Position numbers and translations under genes: made by a program. A DNA stretch of 64,000 nt from Pleurodeles waltl (taxonomy: Eukaryota; Chordata; Amphibia; Caudata; Salamandridae), in assembly GCF_031143425.1 (NCBI RefSeq), contig NC_090448.1, forward strand, positions 529,684,313 to 529,748,312, read 5' to 3'. The notes beneath the pieces were generated by a model. The model saw only the letters and a program-made list of their open reading frames with translations, was not told where the DNA came from and made no database searches. Positions 46,274 through 58,300 of this stretch are shown here, in pieces. Numbering within the stretch: the stretch's first letter is position 1; every line of letters starts with the position of its first letter.

Positions 46274-47373
46274 GGAGCATATTTACAAGGAGATTGTGCC
46301 GCCACTGCACCATTTTTTCTTATGCAGCAGTGGCGTATTCAGTAATCCATATTTATAAAAAGTGATTCATTAGGCTTAATACATCACTTTTCTCTCTCCT
46401 GCGTCGTATCTTAGCTGTGCTACAACTGGCTGTATCAGGTTACGTTATTAATGTGCAAGGTAAGCGTTCCCTTTTAAAATCCCATGCAGAACTGACGCTC
46501 CATATTTACAAGTTTTTGGCAAAGTGATTCATTGTTGGCAAATGTTACAAATGCGTCAAATTCCTACGCCTCCATAAGCCAGGCGTAAAAATGACGCAGT
46601 GGCTTCTCAATAGAAATCTGACCAGCTAAGTAAATTTACATACTGGAATATGTCTGTATTTAACTTCCCCTCTACTAGTAGTGGATGTACACGTGTGACA
46701 ATCATGTTTTAGGACAGCTGGGACCATGGTACCTATGATTTCATCATCCACTGCAGCTAGGCTATGTGACGTTATGTATTGTTTGTAAGGGACAGGACAG
46801 GATTGTCACTTACCCATGGAGAAAGGGGTCACCAAGTTCAGGTCTGTGTAGTCCAGAAGAACAACAAGTAAGTGCACACATTAGGCAGGTAATACATGTA
46901 TTTTCACTTAACATTCCAAAACATACTTGCATTCACTTTCATTATACTGTCACTCCCCATGTCACACATACTCAGATCTCTGCATACACATACGAAGACT
47001 ATGCCCACTGTAATGTGACACATAAACATACTGCATGCATACCCTCTTACATCCAGGACTACTGTAAAAGTGTAGATGGTGATAGTCCACCACTTTACAG
47101 TCTTTTACATTGGTTTTAAAACATTAGGCTACTTTTGTCAATTAAAAATGATGCAGCGCCTCTAAATTTTGATGCATCGCTGAAGTTGCGTCAGTTGTGA
47201 GGCCAACTTCAGCAATGCGCCACTTTTGGGGTGAAATTGTTACGGCAGATTTCCAACAGATGCATTAGAATTTCTGACGCACCTTGGGTCCTTGCACCAT
47301 GGTGCACAGTATTGTAAATACAGCGCATCCATGACGCAATGCAGACTTGGGTCTTTGCTTGTAAATATGTCCC
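46274..47373. mobile_element. Non-autonomous DNA transposon, 1.1 kb
   Basis: Inverted ends GGAGCATATTTACAAG (46274) and CTTGTAAATATGTCCC (to 47373), flanked by AAA on both sides. Subterminal TGCGTC/GACGCA words occur on both sides (GCAGTGGCGT, GATGCATCGC, CATGACGCAATG). No transposase. A transposon family with GGRRCATATTTACAAG-type ends is familiar to me from newts (memory). Confidence 0.65.
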
Positions 47374-47390
47374 AAAGTGTATTTCTACCT

Positions 47391-49089
47391 CTGCAGGTAG
47401 TGCAAAAATACACCTATATGCAGACCATATTGTACTGACGCTCAAAGATCTGGAAAGACCTCTAACAGCCCTAATGTCTCTTACTGCATTGTCCTCTCTG
47501 TTAGCAGGCTACAGGATCAACTGGGACAACAGTGAAGCCTTTCCCATGTCTCACACCACTACACAGGCAGCTGTAGCAAGATTTCGATTCCTATGGAAAC
47601 AACACTGGCTCACATACCTTGGTATCTTTACCAATAATGGCCTGGACAACATGATCTCTGATAACCTGAACTCACCCTATAGTTGAATCTAAAATTGAAT
47701 ATCTGAAATGGACCCATCTTAACCTCTCCGTATGTGGGAGAACACAAGCTGTTAAGATGGTCATAGCCCACTGCACTTCTTATGTCTCAGATATGCTGCC
47801 CCTCCTTCTATGTGCTGCCACCCTAAAGGCGACTGATAAAGCTATAAAATCTTATAAATGGGGGATATGACATTCTCTTGCCCATCTCCAAACTGCTGCA
47901 GAGGAGGTGTGGTGGGCTTGCGGGACCCAGTATAGAACATTACTTCCAGGCCTTATATCTGGCACAATTGGTGCACATCGTCTCATGATATCCAAACCCA
48001 CCTTTTGGGTCCAGCTGGAATGTGCTATGACTCACAGCAGCCCTTTTCTGGATATTCTTTACAAACGCAAAATACCTACGTTGTTGACTCCTAAGCCCAT
48101 TGTGTAAACTAAAGTACAGATCTGGAACCATACCTACAAAATACTACATAGCTCTGCCCGATTACATCTAATGCCCCCTCTCTGGAATAATGCAGATATT
48201 TGGGCAGGTGTCTGCCCGCTGTCATGGAGAGCCTGGGAAACCATGGGGATCCTGACATTACATGATATTATCCACAACGGCAAGTTGAAATTCTTTACCT
48301 CTATGCAGACAGAATTCAACTTACCTACATCACAGGCATTGCGCTACACACAACTACAACATTGTCTAAATAGTATCCTGGGATCCCAACTATGGCATAT
48401 GCCCGCCTCCCCTATACATCACTACCTGATGACTTTGGGTAGTGGTGATGTCAGGACTTTATAACTTGATAATACAACATCTCCCTTCCCAACTACTATT
48501 AACGCACCTCCACACACACTAGCAAGACAATTTACATGTACAATACACAGAAGATGACCGGAAGGAGGTGGTAGCAGACATGGACAGAGGTACACAGGAG
48601 GTGCAAATGAAATTCTGACTCTTCAAAATGATACATAAATGGTATTGGACTACCCAGAAATTGGCAGCGTCAGACCTCCTTCACCATACATGCTGGAGGT
48701 GTGCACAACCAGACGCTGACATTACACACATCCTATGTTATTACCCGGACATCTCCTGCCTCTGAGTCTGAAAAGGCTACACCTTAAGCCTTGTACTTGA
48801 TCTTCCCTCCCTACTGGCAAAGAACCTGATTATGTTACATGATTTTGCTGACCTCCCTGACCTTTTGATACATGCTAGGTAGCTATTATCGACAGCCCTG
48901 GCCATGACAAAGCTCTGTATATTGTACGAGCGGTTTGCTATCCATTTATCCACATGCAAGAAATGGTTAACCAAGATGTATGAGATAGCGTTCTATGAGA
49001 GGGTTGTCTACCTGCTCCAGGACAAGGAAGATGCATTCAAAACCATTTGGTCCCCTTTTCTAAATCTAAGGGATTACACACAAGGCTAG
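47391..49089 (+). pseudogene. LINE-C ORF2, C-terminal half
   Basis: Resumes with AGSAKIHLYADHIVLTLKDL; the catalytic YADD is changed to YADH. Then GYRINWDNSEAFPM, LTYLGIFTNN, a region like L1 thumb and C-terminal domain, a CWRCAQPDADITHILCYYP Cys/His motif near 48690-48745, and a closing KKWLTKMYEIAFYERVVYL..IWSPF block that ends many L1/Tx1 ORF2 proteins. There are several stops and frame changes. Together with 42443-44390 it makes one ORF2 split by insertions. Confidence 0.8.
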
Positions 49090-49345
49090 CATGCACGCAA
49101 TGATACCACACTACATCACCATGAGCAGATGACATTGAGCAGTTCCTATTCTTCCCATCTAGTCCAACTCTCTTATTTTCCTATTTACCACCTATTCCCT
49201 TTCTGTTACTATTGTATTTTGGCTGCCTTCCCACTACCTATCTTCCCCCTTATCTGGCTGGGAATCACTGACAGAAGGTAAGTGTTAATAGGTAAGTATA
49301 GATTTACTATTCTTAACTCCACATCTCTATACCTTTAAGATATAC

Positions 49346-49350
<5 letters not shown>
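49090..49350 (+). other. 3'UTR of LINE-C (presumed)
   Basis: Pyrimidine-rich, non-coding, directly after the ORF2 end and leading into a (TA)n tract that may be its 3' tail. Confidence 0.45.

Positions 49351-49393
<43 letters not shown>
49351..49393. repeat. (TA)n microsatellite
   Basis: About 21 TA units. Position at the 3' end of LINE-C suggests it grew from the element tail. Confidence 0.9.
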
Positions 49394-49397
<4 letters not shown>

Positions 49398-49889
49398 AGT
49401 CGAGTTATATATAGCAAAACTTTGCTTACCTACAGAAACTTACCTTCACAATATTTTTGTCCTCGATATTCTTGACACAATATTTTGTCCCACGATATTT
49501 CTGTTTCTGATATTCTGTCTGCACACTCCTATCTGGTCCTCGGATGGGAAGAGTGGACTTCCTATTGCAAAATAGCATCAAGAAAACCTGTTGGATGGAA
49601 AACAAATGCTGTTCAGTTCTTTTAAGCATTAAGGCAATTTACAAATCTTCTAAACTTAGCTATATAATGTTCAAAATTATAAATCCATTATTATTAAGCT
49701 CTGCCAGTGTTCATATTACTTAAAGGTGAAATAACTCTGCTAATACATTGAATTAACTATAGTGCAGAGCTGCAATCTTCGACTTTTGCATGTAACAATT
49801 AAAACATTTCCGAAATCTGTTGTCATTTTAGGGCACACTATTAACATGATAAAGAATCACATAGAATTGGATTAATTTGTTATACATTG
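49394..49889. other. Unassigned, with GATATT-type words
   Basis: 49440-49520 has several spaced ATATT/CGATATTC motifs, otherwise AT-rich and non-coding. Confidence 0.35.
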
Positions 49890-50720
49890 TGAAAACCTCG
49901 GGGTGAGCCCTGGGCAAGCAACAGCCACAATACCTTACAGGGCGAACCACAAGTGACAAAAAGCCACTAATTTAACCTGTTCTTAACCCTGGGTAGCTTG
50001 GCACAAAAAACAATCAGGCTAAACTTAGAGGCAATGTGTTAAGTATTTATGAAATACACAAACAGCAACACAGTGAAAACACAATACATTAAAAATCCCA
50101 AACCAATTTAGAAAATTGAGAACATTTTAATTAATTGTTTGACACCAAAACCAGCAAAGTCCAATTAGTAGAACTAAAGTGATGCATTTTTAAAGTTTAA
50201 GGTTCGAAATAGCAAGTCCTCAGTTTTAGAAAATGGCCACCTGGGCAACTTTAGCACCACAATTAAGGGTCCAGGAGTGGATGGAGGCCTCTTGGTGGTT
50301 CAAAACTCATTCAGGATGGGTCCAGATGCGGGTTCAAGATGGTAGGAGCCTGTTATGTCCCTGTGGCTCTGAACAGAGGGGCAGCTAAACTGACCCTTGG
50401 AGTCACTTCTGAAGTCCTGGGTGCGGTGAAGATGCAGGGCTCCACAGCAGGACTGGCCTCTGAAGGTCTAAAGCAGGCTCCAGGCTGCAAAGCAGTCCTT
50501 TCAGGTACAGCAGCAGGCTGGCAGAAAGCACAACAGGTCACAGCAGCAGGTAGTTCTTTGAGAGTCCTTCTGCAGCTCTAGTAGTGAACTGAGCAGCAGG
50601 TCTGTGTCAAGCACTAACCTGTTCGTCCCACGGAGACACAATATTGACCAAGCTGATTGTTTCCAGTTCCACCTAAACTTTGCATGCCTCCCACTTAAAT
50701 ACATATGATTGGCAGTGCAA
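49890..50720 (+). repeat. LTR-like dispersed repeat fragment
   Basis: Shows GGCACAAA, AGAGGCAATGTGTTAAGTATTT, ACACAGTGAAAACAC and A-rich tracts, then a GC-richer half with CAGGTCACAGCAGCAGG-type words. I recall this layout from the 5' half of the same newt LTR class whose 3' half appears at 490-1175 and 62640-63320. There is no ORF with a known motif. Ends not resolved. Confidence 0.45.
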
Positions 50721-51246
50721 CGTTCTGGGGGAAGGGGATGGATGGGAGAAGGAGAGAGACTTTGGAGTCGCAGGGCTGGACCCGGATGCCTAGTGATAGT
50801 TCTTGAAGAGATGGACTTTCCTATGATAAATTACACATCAGTCAAATAACTAATATCTCATAACCCATGTATATTCTACTATTAAACTATGATGTGAAAG
50901 TTAGATGTATCTGTTGGGGGTCCCCTTTCCCCCTTTTGATGGCTCTCCCTCTCTCTAGGAATTTTCTCAAACGATGTGGATTACCTGTAATTAAATAAGA
51001 GCCTTGAACCTCCTATACTGTCTATAATTACTCCCACTGTGATCCCAGATTAGTCCCTCGTCACCTACCTAGATGTTCCTTGACATTCAGTGGATATCTT
51101 GCATATTTCACCTTGATGAGATTTCCCAAGATGCTGACTCGCTCGACTCATAGACATAGATAGGCAAACTCTCAGGGACTTAGGTTCTCCAGATATTCAT
51201 GGGTTAATCATTGTACTGTCCTAGTATTGTGAGGAATGCAAATCAC
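50721..51246. other. Unassigned flank of Harbinger B
   Basis: Non-coding; nothing recognised. Confidence 0.4.
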
Positions 51247-51624
51247 ACAGGCCCTCATTATGACATTGACGGTAAATCCCACTTACCGCCATGCTGACTG
51301 CCACCAACATACTGCGGCAGCAGATATCCGTTCACCATATTATGACACATACACACTGATCCGTCACTATTCAGCCACAGACACAACTCCGCCACACCAA
51401 AGGTCAGTGGTAAACTGTCGGTATCCAAACCCACACCGTTACGCCAACAGAACAACGCCCACATTATGACCCACGAATTACCATGGCAGACATTCAATGA
51501 CGGTAAACCATTGGCGGTACATACCGCCGCGCTCAAAATACACACACTCAAACAAAACAACACCACATTGGACAATTCAAACAACACACAGATGACACCC
51601 ATACACACACCACACCCACACCAC

Positions 51625-51631
51625 TATAAAA
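51625..51631 (+). promoter_or_regulatory. TATA box of Harbinger B Myb gene 1
   Basis: TATAAAA in an ACACCC-rich stretch, 190 bases before ATG 51815; the counterpart in A is at 18477. Confidence 0.5.
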
Positions 51632-51814
51632 CACCCACCCACATTACCCACAACCCCTTCAGACTACAAACAATTGGCACAAGACTGACACCACGACCAC
51701 AGACAAGACCAGAGACACACACCACCATCACCTATACACCACCCACGCACCTCACAACACACATCCCAACACATCACCCTACACACCCTCACCCACAATA
51801 CTCACACAACACCC

Positions 51815-53343
51815 ATGGCACCACAACAACACCCCAGATTCTCTGAGGAGGAGCTAAGGGCCATGGTGGAGGAAATCATCCGGGTAGAGCCACAGCTATT
51901 TGGATCACAGGTGCAGCAGATATCCATTGCTAGGAAGATGGAACTATAGCAGAGGATTGTGGACAGGGTTAACGCCGTGGGACAGCACCCAGGAACAAGG
52001 GATGACATCAGGAAGAGGTGGAACGACCTACGGGGGAAGGTACATTCCATTGCAGCAAGACACCAGCTCGCTGTACAGAAGACTGGCGGTGGTCCCCCGC
52101 CTCCTCCCCCACAATTAACAACATGGGAGGAGGAGGAGCAAGTCTTGGCAATCATGCATCCTGAGGGCCTGGCAGGAGTAGGAGGAGGACTGGACTCTGG
52201 TAAGTCATCTCTTTACTACTTTCACAACCCTACCTGCATGCCATCACATACCCCCACCCTTACTCTCCCTCCCATCACTCCACCACCTCCCACACACCCC
52301 ACCATCACATCTCACTCATCCCAATGCCAAGCCCTGCATCCACCACCAATGCCTGGACACCACTCACAGACCTTCATGGACAGGTATCAGCAAAGCATGC
52401 ACACTAGAGAGAATCAGCTAGCCCACCACACAAGGTAAAGCTGCAAGGGCGATAACAACCATAGCGGGCAACCCACCCATGCACAATATGTCACACACAG
52501 AAATAATAACACTACATATACATCCCCACGGGTATCCCAGCAAATGTCACCGGAGAAGAGGTGCCAGCAACATCCAGTCCCCCCTCAGAAGAGGTCCACA
52601 GTGATGACAGCGACTTTGCTCGCCAGGATCTGGATGTCCAACCTGGCCCATCAGGGACATCCGTACAGTTGGTTACCCAGGCACAGTCACACACCACCAC
52701 AGAGCCTCCTCCCTCAGGAAACACCACCACAGCACCCACCCAGCATGTCCATAGCTCTGTCCCCAGGACACGTCAATCAGCAGTGTGTCCACCACTACAG
52801 GGACCCTAGGGCCCACCAGAAACCCAAGACAATCAGGGACCTGGGGTTGGAGGCAGTGGGCACATGGTTCAGGACAACAGGGAAGCTGGGAGGATTGCTG
52901 TGCGCCAGGGGGAGGACAGGCGCAGGGAACCGACTCTCCAGGAGGCACTCACTGAGTTCCTGGGAGCATACCAACATTCCCAGGATACACTGGGCCAGAT
53001 CCTGGACAACGTGCAGGAGAACAGGCGGCTGCAGGAGGGAGAGTACCAGGGGATCAGGGAGGACTTGAAGGCCATTAATACCACCCTGGTCTACATTGCA
53101 GGGTTGCTGGCAGACATGGCCAACATTATGAGGGAGGCAGTGTCACACCAGCAGGCCCCTGCCACTAGCCAAACTACTGAACAGCCCTCCACCTCTGCTG
53201 TCGCTAGTGGACAGGGGGCCCCACCACAGGACCAACAGGCCACCAGCACCCCTCCCCCTGCAGAAGGAGAACCACCCTGCAAATGTTACCTGCGATCCAG
53301 GCAGAAGCCAGAGACTATTGCCAAGACCCCCACCAGGAAATGA
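51815..53343 (+). pseudogene. Harbinger B Myb/SANT-like protein 1 (two exons)
   Basis: Exon 1 (51815-52199) encodes RFSEEELRAMVEEIIRVEP, RIVDRVNAVGQHPG, RDDIRKRWNDLRGKV and GGGPPPPPPQ, ending at GTAAGT. Trp of the ELW motif (seen in A) is TAG here (51947-51949). Exon 2 starts near 52540; the acceptor used in A (CTGCAG) is changed to CCACGG, though a CCCAG lies just downstream. Exon 2 has an acidic stretch (VHSDDSDFARQDLDV), then a coiled coil (SQDTLGQILDNVQENRRLQ, ALKAINTTL-like) and a Pro-rich tail ending in LRSRQKPETIAKTPTRK. AATAAA for the transcript lies at 53528-53533. Likely role, as in A: end-binding partner of the nuclease. Confidence 0.85.
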
Positions 53344-53527
53344 GACTCTCCTGATTGTCACCCTTGTGTCCCACTCTGTCACCCTCTCCACCTCCAACTG
53401 TCATTGCTCCCCTTCCCATGCCCCCTTGGATAATGTAACTGTGCTACAAATAGACTGGACTCTACCCTGGACTTTCCTCCATCATCACCCCAGCCCATTT
53501 CACTTCCCCTTTTCTTCACAGCACTGC

Positions 53528-53533
53528 AATAAA
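53528..53533 (+). terminator. Poly(A) signal of Harbinger B Myb gene 1
   Basis: AATAAA 185 bases after the stop of exon 2; the homologous site in element A reads AATGAA. Confidence 0.6.
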
Positions 53534-53820
53534 CACACTTTGAAATAATACAAGCATGGAGTATGTCAAATGATTCAAGTAGGTATTCCTTTAACAAGGT
53601 TTAAACATTATAATTCAACTGTACAGTAATGTGCACATAGGAAAGACCTGTAGTTGGCTGCAGTGAACAGACCAGGAGCGATAGTGGGGTACCAACATCT
53701 GCAAAATGTTGCCAAAGGGTATAGTGAGTGGCCATAGAAGTGGGAAATCATAGCCTGCCAGTGACAATGTGAAAAAAAAAGTGACAATGAAATGTGAAGT
53801 TACACTGTCTTACCTGTGTG

Positions 53821-54971
53821 TCATTGGAAGTATTGTCTAATCACTGCTGTTCTGTTGTCCTCATCCTCATCCTCTGCCTCCTTATCTTCACTGCCCACAG
53901 GGTCCACTGCTGCCACACAGCCATCTCCGGCCTCCTCCTCCTGCAGAAACAGCACATGGCATCTCAAGGCAAGGTTATGCAACAAGCAGCATGCCACGAT
54001 TATCTGGCAGACCTTCTTGGGTGAGTAGCACTGGGATCCACCAGTCAGATCGAGGCACTGAAACCTAGCCTTCAGGAGGCCAAATGTATGTTCAATGATC
54101 CTTCTTGTTTGCCCATGTGCCTCATTGTAACGTTCCTCAGCCCTTGTCCTGGGATTCCTCACAGGGGTCAGTAGCCATGATAGGTTGGGGTAACCTGAGT
54201 CACCTGCAAATATCGAGGGACAACTGTTAGCCACATCCCTTATGGTCCTCACCATACCCATACACCAACATCCACTGGGTGGGAACCAGGGCTCACCTTT
54301 TAGCCACACCCTGTGCCTCTGTAGTTGGGCCATCACATTTGGGATGCTGCTATTCCTCAGGATAAAGGCATCATGCACTGATCCAGGATACTTTGCATTG
54401 ACATGGGAGATGTACCAAATCGAGTGAAAACTTTTTTTGATTTCTGAAGACCTGTTCATTTTGCCGGGGGGGGGGGGAACAAATGCAATATGTGTTCCAT
54501 CAATCACCCCAATTATGTTGGGGATATGTCGCATTGCATAGAAGTCAGCTTTCACTGTTGCCAAATCCTCCACCTGGGGAAAAACAATGTAGCTGCACAT
54601 GTGTTTAATCTTTAATCAGGGCAGCCAACACTGGTCAGCACTATTGAGAACATTGGCTGTGACATTCCTGCTGCCAAGCCCACTGTCACTTGAAAAGAAC
54701 CAGTTGCCGAGAAGTGGAGCACAGATAGGACTTGCACAAGAAGGGGGTGACGCATAGCAGATATCTGGTCAGGCTCCAGTTGGGCACACAGCTCCATGAT
54801 TGTGGCCCTGTCAAGTCTGTAGGTGAGGATAATGTGCCTGTCCTCCATTGTTGCCAAGTCCTCCAGGGGTCTGTACACAGGGGGATGTCTCCATCGCCTA
54901 TTCATCCGCAGCGGTTGCAATCTATGGGGCAAAAGAGTGAGGAGCCGGTCATAAACTGCACTACAGTTCAA
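53821..54971 (-). pseudogene. HARBI1-type DDE nuclease of Harbinger B
   Basis: Minus strand. N-terminal part (54971-54612): MEDRHIILTYRLDRATIMEL and VLSVLHFSATGSFQVTVG, GMSQPMF, then a frame change near 54610. The catalytic part (54600-53821) has GVIDGTHIAFVPP (first Asp), VWLKG, an in-frame intron (54204-54296), GDSGYPNLSWLLTPV (second Asp) and RRIIEHTFGLLKARF (Glu). All three acidic residues are kept. A run of 12 G on the plus strand (54466-54477) lies at the same codon position as the frameshift in A. Acidic tail as in A (SEDKEAEDEDEDN). The CCCATAG just upstream of the conserved start looks like an acceptor, so the first exon is not identified. Confidence 0.87.
54204..54296 (-). other. 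93-nt GT-AG intron inside the nuclease
   Basis: On the minus strand the donor is AAAG|GTGAGC and the acceptor ATATTTGCAG|GTGAC. Removal joins VWLKG to DSGYPN, exactly as the uninterrupted frame of element A reads (VWLLGDSGYPN). The intron is 31 codons long and has no stop, so retention would insert 31 residues just before the second catalytic Asp. Confidence 0.8.
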
Positions 54972-55356
54972 TGCATGATGTGAATTTTAAATGTATTAGT
55001 GGCATATGTCCTGTATGTACAATTATGATCTGTGACGCAGTTATGATCCATGCCCTGCTCCCCCGCTGAAATGGCGTCCAACTGTCCTGTATGGAGGGAC
55101 AGGTGGAAGTGAGGTAATTCTGCTGATGTTGTGCACCGTTGTGGGAGGCGGTCGGGATCCGCCATGCAATGCCTCATTGGATAATATTGGGCCCTATGGG
55201 GTACAGTGGCCAATGGTGATGTACGCTGGCGGTGACGGTATGCACCGCCGCGGTCGTCACCGCCATTTTCTATCTGTTCACTCACTTGCCACCTGGCGTT
55301 CAACAGGAGAGGACCTACACTGCATTTGCTGCTGTGACCTGTGTCTGTAACCTACC
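54972..55356. promoter_or_regulatory. Divergent promoter with three CCAAT boxes, Harbinger B
   Basis: ATTGG at 55176-55180 and 55186-55190, CCAAT at 55210-55214: spacing 10 and 24, identical to element A (22000, 22010, 22034). GGCGGTGACGG..CACCGCCGCGG lies downstream. The position between nuclease (-) and Myb gene 2 (+) is the same. Confidence 0.6.
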
Positions 55357-58300
55357 ATGGCCTGAGAGACTGGGGAAAGGGCTCCTGCCTTCACCTCGGC
55401 GGAGTTGGAGAGAGTAGTGGATGGGCTCCTACCCTGGTACGGACTGCTGTATGGGCCTCCAGACCAACAGGTGAGTACACTGTGAGCACGATGCATGGTG
55501 AATGAATGCATGGAGTGCTATGTGTGAAGGCCTTGTGTGGGGGGGTGGATGGGCCCTGGGCAGCATGCGGCAGGTATGCTGTGCCATGTCTGTCCGAAAG
55601 GGGATGGGAGGGCTATGGTGGGCCATGAGTGTAACAGCCAGGACGGTCTAACTAATACCTTTCCCTGTGTATTTTCCTCTGCAGGTCAGCGCCCATCAAA
55701 AGAAGGGTATATGGTGTGCCGTCGCAAAGGAGGTGCAGACCCCGGGGGTCTACAACAGGCAGAGCACCTTCTGTCAGAAACGGTTGGAGGACGTGAGACG
55801 CTGGGCACGGAAGACGGCGGAGGCCCATCTGGGGATGGCCTCCCAATGAGGAAGGGGTGTCCGACGAACTCTGACCCCCTGATGGCCCGCCTACTGGTGG
55901 TGGCCTATCCGGAGCTGGATGGGCGCTTGAGGGCATGACAGTAGCCACTAGGGGGTGAGTACAGTGCCCATCATTACTACTTACACCTGGTGGGGTGGTA
56001 TCCGGGTGGGGGATGTGTGTCTGTGGGTGCCCCTAGGCCAGGCCTGACACTGCAGAGTAGGTCTCATGTTGGGCAGGGATCTAATATGAAATTCCTCCAT
56101 CCTAGCTAGTAGGCAACCACTACTGGGCAGGGGTCTGTGGGTCCCAGGTATGCTGCAGTTGGCGGCATGTGTCCCTCCCCATGCCCTGGTGACTAGCATT
56201 GTTACTGGTAGTGCATTGCATAGTGTGTAGGGCTGTTCCCTGTGTGTGAGGTTGCCAACGGTGGTGTTGGTGCACCCATTGACCCAGTGTATCCTTTGTC
56301 TCTCCCCTCCCGTTTTGATTTGTCATCCTGCCCTTATGTGCATTAGCATCATCTGGCGGAGGAGCAGAGCCACTGGCGACGGAGGGAGCTGCATCCCACA
56401 GGACCCAGGAGGCAGAGTCCACCAACGGTGAGGGCACCAGTGGGACAGAGGGTGAGGGGAGCACCACGGAGGAGACTGGAGGGGACAGTTCAGACACGGA
56501 TACCTCCTCCGATGGAAGATCCCTGGTGGTGGCGGGCACCTCTGTGCCCACCCCAGCTACAAGTACAGCAGCCACCCCCTGTCCCAGCACCACCCTCCCA
56601 GCAGCCCCTCAGTGAGTTGCCCGTGCCCGCTCACCCAGGAGGGTGGGCATCCCCTTTGCCCCAGGCACCTCAGGCCCTGCCCCAGTTAGCGCTGCTTCCC
56701 TGAGTGAGGAGGCTATTGACCTCCTGCGATCCATCTCTGTTGGGCAGTCAACCATTGTGAATGCCATCCAGGGGCTGGCAGCCCAACTGCAACAGACCAA
56801 TGCATTTCTGGAGGGCATTCACACTGGCTTGGCGGCCCAACAGAGATCAATCCAGGCTCTGGCCTCCTCTCTGATGGCAGCCATTGTTCCTGTTTCCACC
56901 CTCTCCCTTCCAACTTCCCCTACCCAATCCCATTCCCCTCAACACCAACCTATCCTAAGCACACAGGCAGACCAGCATGCACACAGGACAACACACAAGA
57001 GTGGCACAGGCAAACACAGGCACCACACTTCTTCCCACAGGCACTCACACAAACACCATCCAGATGCAGACATACCAACATCCACTTCCTCCACTGTGTC
57101 CCCCTCCTCCTCCTCCTCCTCCCTCCCAGTTGCGTCTACACTCATCCACTACATCAGTGGTTCCCAAACTTTTTTGGCCCGTGGCTCCCTTGACCTATTG
57201 GCTATTGGCCGCGGCTCCCCATTATGCTATTTTTTGGGGGGCGGGTGGGGGAGATGTGAGCCGGGCCTCAGGAGTACTTACATTTTTCACGCTGAAAATA
57301 ATTGGGATAAAGCCAATGAAGATATTATAATCATAGATGTAACAACATAAAAATATAACAGTTATTTAATTAAAAAAATATATAACTGGTTAAGTCAGAA
57401 ATAATATAAACTATGCTTAGAAATCTGTACTGAGGGGAATGTCTCTAGTACTAATCCTATGCTAGACAGCATATGCTCTCCTCTGCACTCCGGTGTTTGA
57501 CTGTGCGTCGCACAAAGCAGCCTATTTGTGTGCAAGATATGGGAGTGACACCAGCAGCATGCAAAGTTTTTCATATATGGTGCTGCACTCTGTTTTATCT
57601 TTAATGCAACAATGCACAGCAAAATTTGAAGATTCATCGCATTGTGTGAAATGTTAGTAAACTTGAGCCTGTATGTCAATTTCCCTTTGAGTACTATAAA
57701 AAGTGTGTAATGGTCTTTTTTTCAGGATGACTTTACCATCAATGCATGTTCTCTTATTTCATTCTCATATATTGTGTTGAGGAGCTGAGCATTAAAAATA
57801 TGGTCTATCTAGGTTTGCTACCTTTGGGGGATTACAGTAGTATACATTACCCATGAAATAATGCTGACCTGTCTTTTATTTGCCAACTGAATATTTTTAT
57901 TGCTGTAGGTTTCCTTCTGTCAGCATTTTACTATATTAGTCTTTCACTTGTCCACCAAGATAACAGTTTTTAAAATAAAAGTAACAGAAGGAATAGCACT
58001 TCTTATGTTAGTGGTAAAATACTACGAGTAGTAATTTACTGGTCTTTAGAGAAGAGTTAATTTCTGTTAAAATTGGGGATCAAGTACTGCTGTTTTAATT
58101 AATGCTCTGACAAGTTAGCACTGCGTTAAGTTTGTGGTAATCACTGTTGCTGGTGGCAGCAAATCCGTCTCAACTAGTCGCTCAAACATAAAATACAGTC
58201 AGAAAGTGGTGGTAATCATGAATAAAATAACTTGAAATGCACGCCATGTACGTCATTTGCCATATAGGTCACAGATGTCTGCAGGAACTGCAGAAGAGAA

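Noticed and set aside
50339..50581. 80-codon Ala/Gly-rich ORF
   Set aside because: Lies in an LTR-like repeat with CAG-rich words; no motif.
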